DNA from: Alphaproteobacteria bacterium
GTDB lineage: Bacteria > Pseudomonadota > Alphaproteobacteria > Rhodobacterales > Rhodobacteraceae
DNA length: 64,000 bases
Direction of reading: 5' to 3'
Assembly (NCBI GenBank): GCA_030425145.1
Contig: JAUHVK010000017.1
Span: 39,492 to 103,491 of the forward strand
Part shown: piece by piece, positions 35,735 through 47,361 of the stretch
How the letters are laid out: each line of letters opens with the position of its first letter
How positions within the stretch are numbered: position 1 is the stretch's first letter
Program-made: the position numbers and the translations under genes
The notes under the pieces: generated by a model
What the model was told of the DNA's origin: nothing
The model's input: only the letters and a program-made list of their open reading frames with translations
The model's database searches: none

Positions 35735-36805
35735 ATGACCCTTGCGCTTCCCATCGGATCGACCATCGGCATTATCGGCGGTGGCCAGTTGGGCCGAATG
35801 CTGTCTGTTGCAGCCAGCCGCCTCGGTTTCCGCTGCCATATCTTCGAGCCCGGCGCGAACCCTCCGGCAGGGCAGGTCGCAGATCAGGTGACCACGGCGG
35901 CATATGACGACGAGGCAGCCTTGCGCGCCTTTGGGCAGTCGGTCGATGTCATCACTTACGAATTCGAAAACATTCCCACAGCTGCATTGGACCTGTTGCA
36001 AGACCTAGCCCCGATCCATCCGGGACGCGAGGCGCTGCGGGTCAGTCAGGACCGGTTGACGGAAAAGACATTCTTGCAGGACCTGGACCTTCGAACCGCG
36101 TCCTTCGCCGACATCACCGATGCCGCCAGCCTGGAGGCGGCGTTGGACCAGATCGGCACGCCCTCCATCCTCAAGACACGGCGCTTCGGCTACGATGGCA
36201 AGGGGCAGGCCCGCATCATGTCGCGCGAGGATGCCACGCAGGCCTTGGCCGACATGCAGGGGGCACCGGCGATTCTGGAAGGCTTTGTCGATTTCTCACA
36301 TGAAGTATCTGTGATTGCAGCGCGCAGCATCGACGGCGCCGTGGCCGCCTTTGATCCGGGCGAGAACGTGCACAGCGATGGCATCCTGCGCACGACAACG
36401 GTTCCGGCCCGCCTGGCCGCCAGCCAGCGGACGGATGCGGTGCTATTGGCCGCCAAGATTGCCAATGCGTTGAATTACGTCGGTGTCATGGGTGTGGAAC
36501 TGTTCGTGACACCTGGCGGCCTGATCGTCAACGAGATCGCGCCGCGCGTGCATAATTCCGGGCACTGGACCCAGAACGGATGTACTGTCGACCAGTTCGA
36601 GCAGCACATCCGTGCCATCACGGGCTGGCCTTTGGGCAATGGCCAGCGTCACGCGGATGTTGTGATGGAAAATCTGATCGGCGACGACATGGATCGGGTG
36701 CCGGAACTTGCAAAGACACCGGATTGTGCGGTGCACCTTTATGGCAAGGCAGAGGTCAAGCCCGGCCGCAAGATGGGCCATGTGAACCACATCAAGCGGG
36801 GTTAA
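35735..36805 (+). CDS. purK: N5-carboxyaminoimidazole ribonucleotide synthase
   Basis: ATP-grasp enzyme that carboxylates AIR to N5-CAIR. 356 aa. N-terminal IGIIGGGQLGRML, then ATP-grasp with TRRFGYDGKGQ and ending RVHNSGHWTQNGC. Operon with purE. The last four bases overlap the phnM-like gene, which runs the other way. Confidence 0.95.
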   Translation: MTLALPIGSTIGIIGGGQLGRMLSVAASRLGFRCHIFEPGANPPAGQVADQVTTAAYDDEAALRAFGQSVDVITYEFENIPTAALDLLQDLAPIHPGREALRVSQDRLTEKTFLQDLDLRTASFADITDAASLEAALDQIGTPSILKTRRFGYDGKGQARIMSREDATQALADMQGAPAILEGFVDFSHEVSVIAARSIDGAVAAFDPGENVHSDGILRTTTVPARLAASQRTDAVLLAAKIANALNYVGVMGVELFVTPGGLIVNEIAPRVHNSGHWTQNGCTVDQFEQHIRAITGWPLGNGQRHADVVMENLIGDDMDRVPELAKTPDCAVHLYGKAEVKPGRKMGHVNHIKRG

Positions 36806-37950
36806 GAGCGCAGGAACCGCTCTGCGACAGCGCCGGTAAGATGCGCCACGCGACCGGCAGCAATGGTCGCTTCAACACGGCGCGTATTTGGGTCCACGAC
36901 AATCAGATCGGCGCGTTTGCCCGGCTCGAACGAACCGCGATCGGTTAGTCCCAGCAACCGTGCAGGGCCGGAAGACAACAGCGCCCATGCCGAGGCAAGA
37001 TCACACAGGCCAAGTTCTTCCAGCCTGAATGCTGCACGCATGGGAGACGGGTAGTGATAGTCCGATGCCAGCGCATCGCAGAGCCCCTGCCCGATCAACT
37101 CCGACGCCGCGATGTTGCCCGCATGGCTGGCACCACGCACCACGTTGGGCGCGCCAAGAACGATATGGCCCCCGTCCTCACGGGAAGCCTGCGCCGCTTC
37201 GAGGGTTTCTGGAAATTCACTGACCGTGGCACCGCGCGCGGCCCATTCTGCACGGTCTTCGATTGTACTGTCATCGTGGCTGCCAAGGACAATGCCTTTT
37301 CCGACAAGCCGTGCGCTCAGCGCATCCAAGGCTTCGGGCACCTCAGCTGACCGTTCATGAAGACCCTGCATCAGCGCCAAATGCGCTTCTGGGTTACGCC
37401 CGCTCTTGAGTGCCTGCCCTGTCAGCCTTGGCGGCTTTCGACCTTCGGCAAGACGCTGATGCGGAAGGTGATCGTTGAAGACGACATAGTTGATCCCAAA
37501 GCGTTCAATCGCGGCTTCGGCACGGGCGAATTCGTCCAGCAGGTGGGTTTCCAAACGCAGTTGAAGCTGCAAGTCGACAGCAACACTGTCGCGAACAGTA
37601 GCCACGCTTTCGAACATATGCTCGGCAAACTCAGGTCCGCGCATGCCTCCTTCCCATGAAAAGAACTGGGCCAGAACCGCAGTGGTGATGCCGTTCGCGG
37701 CAAGCTCCGACGCGGCGGCAACCACCCCGTGTTCCGCCTCTCGCAAGGCCCCGCGGCGCGGTGCCATATGCCGTTCAAAACCATCACCATGCGGGTCGAC
37801 AATGCCGGGCAAAACGAAATAGCCCGTCAGATCGACCTCGCGCACGAACGTATCAGTGGTCACGCGACCATCAGAAAGGGACAGCGGTGCTTCGGCAAAC
37901 CCGCTAGGGGTCAGAATATTCGCTCCAACCAACGTGCATTCAAGGCTCAT
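36802..37950 (-). CDS. PhnM-like amidohydrolase (alpha-D-ribose 1-methylphosphonate 5-triphosphate diphosphatase family)
   Basis: 382-aa metal-dependent hydrolase of the amidohydrolase fold. PhnM-like features: [20 protein letters not shown] near the N-terminus, NDHLPHQ, GSHDDST and [13 protein letters not shown]. In C-P lyase pathways PhnM removes pyrophosphate. No other phn gene is in this window, so the physiological role here is uncertain. Its start overlaps the upstream hydrolase gene by 11 bases, so the two are co-translated. Confidence 0.8.
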   Translation of the reverse strand: MSLECTLVGANILTPSGFAEAPLSLSDGRVTTDTFVREVDLTGYFVLPGIVDPHGDGFERHMAPRRGALREAEHGVVAAASELAANGITTAVLAQFFSWEGGMRGPEFAEHMFESVATVRDSVAVDLQLQLRLETHLLDEFARAEAAIERFGINYVVFNDHLPHQRLAEGRKPPRLTGQALKSGRNPEAHLALMQGLHERSAEVPEALDALSARLVGKGIVLGSHDDSTIEDRAEWAARGATVSEFPETLEAAQASREDGGHIVLGAPNVVRGASHAGNIAASELIGQGLCDALASDYHYPSPMRAAFRLEELGLCDLASAWALLSSGPARLLGLTDRGSFEPGKRADLIVVDPNTRRVEATIAAGRVAHLTGAVAERFLRS

Positions 37951-38719
37951 TCGCGGGCTCCGGGCATATTCCGAACATACAGATCAATTCGTCCGAATTG
38001 ATCGCCTCGGTCCAATCGAGCTCGGGATCGAACCGTCCGGTTCTCAGGAACAGATCGACCTGTGCGATAACGGCCGGGGCTTGCATGATAAACGTATGTG
38101 TCACCGGCATGGTCAGATGCGCACGCATACCAGCAACCTTTGTCGACGCGACCGAAACCTTGCCGTCATCGGGACCGGGAATGAGGCTCGAGAAGTAGGG
38201 ATTGAGCGAGCGAGTGCCTGCGATGACCCCCAACTCGAAATCGACAGGTGGCAGTGATTTAGGCAGATCGTTCGGCGAAGTGCCCAATTGCAAACCTGCA
38301 GGCCCATTGACCCATTCAAAAAGCTCCAGCCCGCCAAGCTCATCGACCAGTTCGCTGCCTTGGTTCGGTGGCGCGAGCATGACCACGCGACCCAGATTTG
38401 GTGGGCGGTTGTCTGTCAGCCAGACCCGCAGGAGTATCCCCCCCATCGAATGGGTGACAAAGTGCACACGATCTTCACCACATGTCGCGACAGCGTCTGG
38501 TAGAGTTTCTTCGACCAGTGTCTGAACCCGGGCCGTTGTAGACGGATACCCCGGCGCGGTGACCGTGTAGCCCTTTGCTTCGAAAACGGATTGCATCAGG
38601 GCAAACGAGGTTTCGGTCCGCGCCAACCCGTGTAACAGCACAACGCACTCCGCACTGGCGGGCGCCGTGGTGGCAAAGGTGACAAGGGTCGCAAGCGACA
38701 GGGCCAATCGTCGAAACAT
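37940..38719 (-). CDS. Exported alpha/beta hydrolase (lipase-like)
   Basis: 259 aa, N-terminal signal peptide ([19 protein letters not shown]). The nucleophile elbow is VTHSMGG, and the upstream [14 protein letters not shown] forms the oxyanion loop. Resembles periplasmic or outer-membrane esterases. Function in relation to the coupled phnM-like gene is unknown. Confidence 0.8.
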   Translation of the reverse strand: MFRRLALSLATLVTFATTAPASAECVVLLHGLARTETSFALMQSVFEAKGYTVTAPGYPSTTARVQTLVEETLPDAVATCGEDRVHFVTHSMGGILLRVWLTDNRPPNLGRVVMLAPPNQGSELVDELGGLELFEWVNGPAGLQLGTSPNDLPKSLPPVDFELGVIAGTRSLNPYFSSLIPGPDDGKVSVASTKVAGMRAHLTMPVTHTFIMQAPAVIAQVDLFLRTGRFDPELDWTEAINSDELICMFGICPEPANEP

Positions 38720-38758
38720 GGCGGTCAGATACGCGCTAATGGTGGCTTAAGAAAGAGG

Positions 38759-39613
38759 CTACCGCCGCGACGTGACGGCGAACAGAACCCCACCGAGAAC
38801 CAACAGAGCAGCGACGATCAATCGTGGAGTCACCGTTTCGGAAAGGAGAACAGCGCCCCCAGCGATGGCGATCACCGGAACGGTCAATTGCGTGACCGCC
38901 GCCGTACTGCCCCGCAGATGCGGCAAGACCGTGTACCACATTGAATACCCGATGCCGGAGGTCACAGCTCCGGCGAGGACGGCCATGGCCAGACCGAACG
39001 CAGTCGCGTCCGACAGGTGGATGCCGTCCAGAAATCCGATGGCGATAATTGCGCCGGCACAGGCGATGGCTGAGGAGATACAGAAATTCGCTGCGGTCGC
39101 CCCCAAGGCATCAGAGGTGCCCCGCCCGTTGAGCGAATAGATGCCCCAAGCCACGCCGGCGACGGCCATCAACCCTGCATGCCAAAGGCTGGGTGCCGCA
39201 GAATGCCCCGGCCACAACAGCCAGACCAACCCGCCAAACGCCACAGCCGCGCCGATCCAACGGCGTGCGGCGGGCCGCTCTCCGCCGATTAGAGAGCCTG
39301 CGAACATCGTGATCTGAACAAGTCCGAACAGGATCAGCGCGCCCAGCCCCGCATCAAGGCTGACATAGGCGAGGGAAAAACCGAAGATATAGACCAGCAA
39401 AGACAGCACGCCGACGGCTTGTCCGGGTCCGCCAAGCGCAAGCCGTCTGTCGCGAAGCACCACGAGAAGCGCCAGCATCACCGCACCGGCACACAGCCGG
39501 ACAACCCCGAACGCTACGGGATCAATGTCTCCAGCAGCCAGCGCGACCCGGTTCAGAATCGAGTTCGACGCGAAGGCAATCAGTGTCAGGATCGTGAGAA
39601 CGAGAAGGCGCAT
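38759..39613 (-). CDS. EamA/DMT-family transporter
   Basis: 284-aa membrane protein, two EamA halves (NRVALAAGDIDPVAFGVVRLCAG...; second half from about 150) and ten hydrophobic segments. Substrate unknown. ATG 39613 preferred because the open stretch upstream is not family-like. Second of three EamA genes in the window. Separated from groEL by the groEL terminator. Confidence 0.83.
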   Translation of the reverse strand: MRLLVLTILTLIAFASNSILNRVALAAGDIDPVAFGVVRLCAGAVMLALLVVLRDRRLALGGPGQAVGVLSLLVYIFGFSLAYVSLDAGLGALILFGLVQITMFAGSLIGGERPAARRWIGAAVAFGGLVWLLWPGHSAAPSLWHAGLMAVAGVAWGIYSLNGRGTSDALGATAANFCISSAIACAGAIIAIGFLDGIHLSDATAFGLAMAVLAGAVTSGIGYSMWYTVLPHLRGSTAAVTQLTVPVIAIAGGAVLLSETVTPRLIVAALLVLGGVLFAVTSRR

Positions 39614-39712
39614 GAGATTGGCTACCGCTTTGCGTCGCAAGTTGCCAGAGACGTTCTTCGATATGGCACCGCATTTGGAACAAGCGAAGAAACCGATTAA
39701 TTGCGTCGGGCC

Positions 39713-39742
39713 AAAAAACAAAGGCGCCCGAAGGCGCCTTTG
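39713..39742 (-). terminator. Rho-independent terminator of groESL
   Basis: CAAAGGCGCC, loop TTCG (minus strand), GGCGCCTTTG (39719-39742), then TTTTTT (39718-39713). Located 52 bases after the groEL stop. Confidence 0.93.
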
Positions 39743-39793
39743 AATAGTGTTTTTCGATTTTGGCCAACAGACATCCCGAGGGACATCTGATGA

Positions 39794-41455
<1,662 letters not shown>

Positions 41456-41492
41456 TTAGTCAGAGGTGTGTGTTTGGAACCACGATGGACGA

Positions 41493-41804
41493 TTAGGCAG
41501 CTTTTGCTGCTGCGCCGTCCGTGATGATGCCGAGAATGTCCGACTCCTTCATGATGAGGAGTTCTTCGCCATCGACCGTCACTTCTGTGCCCGACCACTT
41601 GCCGAAGAGGACCTTATCGCCGGCCGAAACGGCCATCTCGATGAGCTCGCCACTGTCTTTGCGCGCGCCATCGCCACACGCAACAACCACGCCTTCTGCC
41701 GGCTTTTCTTTGGCGCTATCTGGAATGATCAGGCCACCAGCAGTTTTTTCGTCACTTTCAACGCGACGGACCAGCACGCGGTCATGAAGCGGTTTGAATG
41801 CCAT
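41493..41804 (-). CDS. groES: Co-chaperonin GroES
   Basis: 103 aa. Caps GroEL. It carries the mobile-loop region ([14 protein letters not shown]) and the conserved [12 protein letters not shown] start. First gene of the groESL operon, preceded by a CIRCE element and a recognisable promoter. Confidence 0.97.
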   Translation of the reverse strand: MAFKPLHDRVLVRRVESDEKTAGGLIIPDSAKEKPAEGVVVACGDGARKDSGELIEMAVSAGDKVLFGKWSGTEVTVDGEELLIMKESDILGIITDGAAAKAA

Positions 41805-41862
41805 CTTCGAGTCTCCTTGCTCAAAGGTTTACACTGAACGTCCCTCGCTCCCCGAAGGACTG

Positions 41863-41889
41863 TTGTCACTCTCTAAGGTCGAGTGCTAA
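41863..41889. promoter_or_regulatory. CIRCE element (HrcA operator)
   Basis: TTGTCACTC, nine bases, GAGTGCTAA. This matches the CIRCE consensus TTAGCACTC-N9-GAGTGCTAA with two mismatches in one arm and none in the other. It lies between the groES promoter and its ATG, the usual place for HrcA repression. Confidence 0.9.
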
Positions 41890-41896
41890 CGGCGCA

Positions 41897-41925
41897 TAAC
41901 TAGGCATCGCGTTTCTATGAGTCAA
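41897..41925 (-). promoter_or_regulatory. Promoter of groESL
   Basis: On the minus strand: -35 TTGACT (41925-41920), 17-base spacer, -10 TAGTTA (41902-41897). CIRCE starts a few bases downstream, around the expected +1. Confidence 0.6.
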
Positions 41926-41973
41926 CACGCATAGCCGCAAAAACTTGCGCTGAATTGAGTCAGGATTAAGGGC

Positions 41974-42738
41974 TTAATAAGTGGGTGAACGCTCGGCCCA
42001 GCCAGCGAAAATCTTTTCCAAAACAACCACGACGTAGTAGAGAACGATACCCATAAGCGCGAGAGCAATCAGCACAGCAAACATGAGCGGATAGTCCGAA
42101 TTGGTCTTCCCGGAGTCGAACAGAGCGCCAAGCCCGCGCCCGTGTGGCGACACGATTTCCATCAGGTTTGTGCCGATAAACGCCAGCGTGACCGCAACCT
42201 TCAGTGCACCGAAGAACTCCGGCAACGTCTTGGGTAGCGCGATCTTCCAGAAGATCGTTGTTTTAGACGCTCCAAGCGACGCAAGGATGTCGCGGTATTC
42301 AGGTTCAAGAGTACTCAGCCCGATCGAGACCGATACGGCGATCGGAAAGAATGAGATCATGAAGGCGATGAGGATCGTATTGAAGTTGTGATCCCCGACA
42401 AACAGCAAGGCAACGATGGGCACCACGGTGGCCTTTGGGATCGCATTGAACCCTACAAGCAACGGATACAGCGCGTCGCGCATGGTGCGCGAAAAGCCCA
42501 TGACCATACCCAGCAGTACGCCGAAAACGATGGCGAGCATGAGACCAACAACCGTGCGCCACAAGGTCTGCCAGCCCATCACGATGAAAAGCTCCCAATA
42601 CCGCGAGTAGGCGGGCGGAAGGTCGGAAGGTGAGGCCATCACATAGTTGGGCCATCCATTGGCCCAGACAAGTAGCTCCCACAGAAGGCCGAAAATAACG
42701 ATTGCTGCGACTGGGACGAAGATGCTGCGCACGGTCAT
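41974..42738 (-). CDS. ABC transporter permease (NitT/TauT/THI5 family)
   Basis: 254 aa with about six hydrophobic spans. The EAA loop (EYRDILASLGASKTTIFWKIALPKTLPEFFGAL) contacts the ATPase. It overlaps the ATPase gene by four bases. Part of an importer with the substrate-binding gene at 43591. The name NitT/TauT family does not settle the substrate. Confidence 0.9.
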   Translation of the reverse strand: MTVRSIFVPVAAIVIFGLLWELLVWANGWPNYVMASPSDLPPAYSRYWELFIVMGWQTLWRTVVGLMLAIVFGVLLGMVMGFSRTMRDALYPLLVGFNAIPKATVVPIVALLFVGDHNFNTILIAFMISFFPIAVSVSIGLSTLEPEYRDILASLGASKTTIFWKIALPKTLPEFFGALKVAVTLAFIGTNLMEIVSPHGRGLGALFDSGKTNSDYPLMFAVLIALALMGIVLYYVVVVLEKIFAGWAERSPTY

Positions 42739-43535
42739 GCCGCACCTCCATTTTCTGTTGTGCGCCCCTGAGCGATCTGGATCTGGTGTCGCAGGATATT
42801 CAGCGCCTCCGCCGTTTCCGGGGTGTAAAGGTGTTCGATATCGCGCTCACCCGTCAGGTGGACATCCATCACATATTGCGTCTTGGCAGGTCGTCCGGAC
42901 AGAACGATCACCTGATCGGCCAAAAAGATCGACTCGCGCAGATCGTGGGTGATGAGAACCCCCGTGAACGGCTCTTCAGCCTTCACCTTGTGCATGGTTT
43001 GCCACAGGTCTTCCCGGGTAAAGGCATCCAGCGCACCAAAAGGCTCGTCGAGGATCAGCACTTCAGGCTTGTGCACGATGGACCGGCAGAGCGAGGCGCG
43101 CTGGCGCATCCCGCCCGAGAGCTCGCTTGGGCGCTTGTCCTCAAAGCCTTCCAGACCGACCAGCGCCAATAGCTTACGCGCCCGATCTTCCTGTTCGCGT
43201 TTCGACATCTTGGTCGGCACGATTTCGAGCGGCAGCATCACGTTCTGCAAGATGGTCCGCCACTCCAGCAGAACCGGGTTCTGAAACGCCATCCCAACTG
43301 TGGATTTCGGCCCTTTGACCAGTTCACCGTGCAACCAGACCTCGCCGTGGTCCGGTTTCATCAGCCCCGCAATCAGCCGGGTAAGAGTGGACTTGCCACA
43401 CCCCGAGGGGCCAACAACGGCAGCAAAGCCGCCTTCGGGGACTGTCAGTTCCAGCCCATCCAGAACGGGCAAGGGTCCCGCCTTGGTACGGTAGGCGTGC
43501 CGCACGCCTTTGATTTCGATAAGATTATCCGACAC
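42735..43535 (-). CDS. ABC transporter ATPase (NitT/TauT/THI5 family)
   Basis: 266-aa ATPase. Walker A GPSGCGKST, signature LSGGMRQ and Walker B LILDEPFGALDA are all intact. Translationally coupled to the permease gene. The transporter runs leftward, substrate-binding gene first. Confidence 0.93.
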   Translation of the reverse strand: MSDNLIEIKGVRHAYRTKAGPLPVLDGLELTVPEGGFAAVVGPSGCGKSTLTRLIAGLMKPDHGEVWLHGELVKGPKSTVGMAFQNPVLLEWRTILQNVMLPLEIVPTKMSKREQEDRARKLLALVGLEGFEDKRPSELSGGMRQRASLCRSIVHKPEVLILDEPFGALDAFTREDLWQTMHKVKAEEPFTGVLITHDLRESIFLADQVIVLSGRPAKTQYVMDVHLTGERDIEHLYTPETAEALNILRHQIQIAQGRTTENGGAA

Positions 43536-43554
43536 GAGTACCGCCCGATATTGA

Positions 43555-43580
43555 GGCCGGTCATTTCAGAATGACCGGCC
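43555..43580 (-). other. Intercistronic hairpin between substrate-binding and ATPase genes
   Basis: Perfect 11-bp stem GGCCGGTCATT/AATGACCGGCC with a 4-base loop and no T-tract. Such stems in the first intergenic space commonly stabilise the upstream mRNA, giving more binding protein than ATPase. Confidence 0.6.
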
Positions 43581-43590
43581 CGCTGTTTCG

Positions 43591-44598
43591 TTACTTCAGC
43601 ATCCGCGCGCTGGCATCCGGCAGATAGGCATCCGTGAAATAGAGGCTCGCATCCGGTGCGTTCTGGAACTCGTAGGTCTGAGCGATCTGTTCGATGGCCT
43701 TGGCCATCCGGTCCGCATCGATTCCACCGATCCCATTGGCCAGCGCGTATTCGGTTGCAACGTTGGCATCAATGGACAGCTGCAAACGACGCTTCTCCAG
43801 CTCCGCATCAGCGGCTGGGTTGCGTTCGATCAGGCTTGCGATCGCGGCATCCGGGTCTGCAATCGCGTCTTTCCAGCCTGCTGCAATCGCTTCAAGGAAA
43901 CCGGTAATGACCTCGGGGTTCGCAGCGGCATAGTCCGTATTGACGATGACCGCGTTACCGTAGAGCGCCAGACCATAATCCGCCATCAGGATGGTTGAGA
44001 TATCCTCTTCCGGCACACCCAGACGCACGAGGTTGAGATACGAGGAGAACGAAAAGCCTGTCACAGCCGCCACGTTGCCCTCAGCCAGCATCGGTTCGCG
44101 TGTCGGGAAGCCAACCGGCTCGACCGTTATTGCATCCACATTCAGGTCGTTGGCAATGGCAAAGGCTGGGAATTGCGCCCAGGCGCCATCGGGGGGCGGT
44201 GCGCCCAGTACTATGCCTTCAAGGTCTTTCGGGGCTTCGACACCCAGCGATTTGCGCCCGATGATCGCAAAGGGCGGCTTGTCGTAGATCATCATAACCG
44301 CCGTCACCGGCGCGCCGGGGTTCTGATCGAGAAACTTGATCAACGAGTTGATGTCAGCAAACCCAACCGGAAATGCGCCGGTCGCCACTTTCGGAATTGC
44401 GTCCAGCGACCCCTGCCCCGCCGAAATTTCGACGGACAGGTCGGCGGCTTCGAAGTGACCATTGTCGATCGCCGCGAAATAGGGCGCGGCCGGGCCTTCG
44501 AACTTCCAATCAAGAGCAAACGGAACGTCCGTCTGGGCGAAGGCTGCGCCAGCCAAGCTTAGCGTTGCGGCAAAGGCCGCGAGAGTTTTCTTGAACAT
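43591..44598 (-). CDS. NMT1/THI5-like ABC substrate-binding protein
   Basis: 335 aa with signal peptide (FAATLSLAGAAFA). Resembles the NMT1/THI5 family (thiamine-pyrimidine precursors, riboflavin or aliphatic sulfonates): FALDWKFEGPAAPYFAAIDNGHFEAADL and an aromatic WKD. It is the first gene of the importer operon. Actual ligand not decided by sequence. Confidence 0.85.
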   Translation of the reverse strand: MFKKTLAAFAATLSLAGAAFAQTDVPFALDWKFEGPAAPYFAAIDNGHFEAADLSVEISAGQGSLDAIPKVATGAFPVGFADINSLIKFLDQNPGAPVTAVMMIYDKPPFAIIGRKSLGVEAPKDLEGIVLGAPPPDGAWAQFPAFAIANDLNVDAITVEPVGFPTREPMLAEGNVAAVTGFSFSSYLNLVRLGVPEEDISTILMADYGLALYGNAVIVNTDYAAANPEVITGFLEAIAAGWKDAIADPDAAIASLIERNPAADAELEKRRLQLSIDANVATEYALANGIGGIDADRMAKAIEQIAQTYEFQNAPDASLYFTDAYLPDASARMLK

Positions 44599-44854
44599 GT
44601 GAGTATCCCCATTGCTTCGGCGTCAAACTGCGCCACGAACCTGCCAAACGAAATGCAAAGCGCATTCATTAGGGCTCGGAGGTATCGGCGCGCGGCGCAA
44701 ACGCTCATTTTTCCTTCACTTGCACAAAGAATAGTCAAGCTGGTGAACGGGCGTCCACCCATAATTATGCCCAACAGCGAATTGCGACCCTGTGCAGAAC
44801 GCAGCGAACATGGTTTTCTACCCGCATTGATAGATCAGATTTGAGGACCAGTAG

Positions 44855-47353
44855 ATGCGACGCGCGCTTGCATTATCCCTGACGCTTATGGCCACGACGG
44901 CCGAGGCACAGGACCAACCTAATACAGTTCTGATTATGGACGGATCGGGCTCCATGTGGGGTCAGGTCGATGGTGTGGCCAAGATCACCATTGCCCAAGA
45001 GGTTGTCGGCACCCTGCTTGCTGACTTTCCGCCCGAACAGGGCCTTGGCCTGACAGTTTACGGACATCGGGAACGGGGCGAATGCACCGATATTGAAACG
45101 GTTGTCGCGCCCGCCGCGGGTACAGCGCAACAGATCGCCAACGCCGTGAATAGCATCAAACCGCTGGGCAAGACGCCAATGACAGACGCGGTGATCGCCG
45201 CTGCCGAGGCGCTGAGATACACTGAAGAAAAGGCAACCGTGATCCTTGTCAGTGACGGAGTCGAGACCTGCAATCCCGACCCTTGTGCAGCCGCGCGTCT
45301 TCTCGAAGAGGCGGGCATCGACTTTACCGCGCATGTGATCGGTTTTGACATCGGCTCGGATGCCGAAGCATTGGCCCAGATGCAATGCATCGCCGAGGAA
45401 ACCGGTGGCCAATTCCTGACGGCGGATACGGCTGACCAGTTGACCGCGGCCCTCACGCAGGTCGCGACTGCGCCTGAACCAGAACCGGAGCCAGCTCTCG
45501 TCCCGACCACCTTCACAGCGGTGATCGAAGGCACAGGCGCGCTTGTTCAAGGCCAGGTGCTCTGGGAGGTCAACAGCGACACGCAGACCATCATTTCAGA
45601 AACCGACGGCAATCCGATCGACCTTGCCCTTCCCGAAGGGTCTTATTCCGCGATTGCCTACAGCACAGTTCTTGAAACCGAACTGTCCCAACAGTTCATC
45701 GCCATAGGAGATGCCGCATCTGTCGAGATCGCCTTCCCCGAACCGCAGGACACCGCGCGCATTCTGGCTCCGGCCGAAGCGGTTGCCGGCAGCACGATCC
45801 AGGTTGGTTGGGACGGTCCGAATGAGGAGAACGATTATATCGGTATTGGCGCTGCCAACGCAGAGGGTGCTAACCAATGGCGTAACTATACCTATACGCG
45901 TGAAGGAAACCCGCTAAACCTGCTTGTTCCCCCAACTGATGGCCCGCATGTGATCCGTTATTTCAAACAGGATGGGCGTGAAGCCATCGGCGAAGCCGAG
46001 ATCATGGTCACACCGGTCACGGCCACGTTGCAGACCGTTCCCGAGGCCCCTGCCGGGTCCGAGATTCAAGTCGAATGGACAGGTCCGGATTATGCCGATG
46101 ATTACATCGGGATCGGCAAGGTCGATGCCACAGGCGGCAACCTTTGGGAAAACTACACTTATGTGCGTGATGGTTCACCTTTGGCTCTCACAGTGCCACC
46201 GGAACCCGGTGAGTATGTGATCACCTATTTCATGTCGCAGGATCGCACGCCGATCGCCTCTGTCGCGTTTACCGCAACAGACATCTCTGCACGCGTGATT
46301 GCACCAAGCGAGGCGCAGGTCGGCGCGACAATCGAAGTAGGTTGGCAGGGGCCGGACTACGCAGACGACTATATCGGGATCGGAAAGATTGACGCATCCG
46401 GCGGTGGGTTGTGGCAGAACTACACCTACACCCGTGATGGCAATCCGCTCCCGCTCAAGATGCCCGGCGAACCGGGGGATTACCTCATAACCTATTTCCA
46501 GCAACAGGATCGGACTCCGCTTGCACAGGTTCCGATCACCCTCACCCCAGCCGAAGTGACCTTGATCGCACCCGCTGAAGCCGAGATCGGTTCGGAGATT
46601 GAGGTTGGCTGGACCGGGCCGGATACACCTGACGATTACATCGGCATCGGCAAGGTTGGCGCAAGCGGCGGCAACGCGTGGAAAACCTACGCATACACTC
46701 GCGACGGTAATCCTGTACGGATACGCGTTCCCGGTGAGACCGGCGATTACCTCGTGACCTATTTCCTGTCCGAAGACAGGACCGCTTTGAAACAGGTGCC
46801 GATCACCCTCACCGCGCCTCAGGTCTCGGTGTCGCCCCCGGCCGAAGCGTTCGGCGGCTCCGACATCGAGATCCCCTGGATCGGCCCAAACAATCCTGAC
46901 GATTACATTGGCATCGGCAAGGTCGGCGCTAGCGGCGGGAATGCTTGGAAAACCTATGCCTATACCCGAGACGGCTCACCCGCGCGGGTCAAAGTGCCCT
47001 CCGAACCCGGCGAATACCACGTCACCTACTTCCTTAGTCAGGACCGAACCCCGCTGACCCAGGAAGTGATGGTGGTTCGCCAATCCGATGTTCAGCTGAT
47101 CGTGCCACAGACGGTTTCTGCAGGCAGCCAAATCGAAATCGGCTGGACCGGACCGGACAACGCGGACGACTATATCGGCATCGGCAAGGCAGACGCCGCA
47201 TGGGGCGGCGGGCAGTGGCAGATCTATGCTTACACGCGGGATGGGTCACCACTGACCATGACCGCTCCGACGGACCCGGGGACCTACACGGTGCGCTACT
47301 TCCTCAATCAGGACCGCTTGGCCATCGCCGAAGCACCTTTGATCGTCGAATAA
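44855..47353 (+). CDS. Exported VWA-domain protein with six tandem about 89-aa repeats
   Basis: 832 aa. A signal peptide (1-18) is followed by a von Willebrand A domain (about 22-200) with the MIDAS signature D29-G-S31-G-S33. A Pro/Glu linker follows near 205, then a beta-rich unit (215-300). Residues about 301-832 comprise six repeats, each with W.GP...DDYIGIGK, a Y.YTR(D/E)G motif and an RYF/TYF strand. Repeats 4 and 5 are the most alike. Probably a secreted or surface adhesin. The 256-base gap upstream (44599-44854) has its promoter and no other feature seen. No transporter is adjacent. Confidence 0.85.
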   Translation: MRRALALSLTLMATTAEAQDQPNTVLIMDGSGSMWGQVDGVAKITIAQEVVGTLLADFPPEQGLGLTVYGHRERGECTDIETVVAPAAGTAQQIANAVNSIKPLGKTPMTDAVIAAAEALRYTEEKATVILVSDGVETCNPDPCAAARLLEEAGIDFTAHVIGFDIGSDAEALAQMQCIAEETGGQFLTADTADQLTAALTQVATAPEPEPEPALVPTTFTAVIEGTGALVQGQVLWEVNSDTQTIISETDGNPIDLALPEGSYSAIAYSTVLETELSQQFIAIGDAASVEIAFPEPQDTARILAPAEAVAGSTIQVGWDGPNEENDYIGIGAANAEGANQWRNYTYTREGNPLNLLVPPTDGPHVIRYFKQDGREAIGEAEIMVTPVTATLQTVPEAPAGSEIQVEWTGPDYADDYIGIGKVDATGGNLWENYTYVRDGSPLALTVPPEPGEYVITYFMSQDRTPIASVAFTATDISARVIAPSEAQVGATIEVGWQGPDYADDYIGIGKIDASGGGLWQNYTYTRDGNPLPLKMPGEPGDYLITYFQQQDRTPLAQVPITLTPAEVTLIAPAEAEIGSEIEVGWTGPDTPDDYIGIGKVGASGGNAWKTYAYTRDGNPVRIRVPGETGDYLVTYFLSEDRTALKQVPITLTAPQVSVSPPAEAFGGSDIEIPWIGPNNPDDYIGIGKVGASGGNAWKTYAYTRDGSPARVKVPSEPGEYHVTYFLSQDRTPLTQEVMVVRQSDVQLIVPQTVSAGSQIEIGWTGPDNADDYIGIGKADAAWGGGQWQIYAYTRDGSPLTMTAPTDPGTYTVRYFLNQDRLAIAEAPLIVE

Positions 47354-47361
47354 GCTACTTG

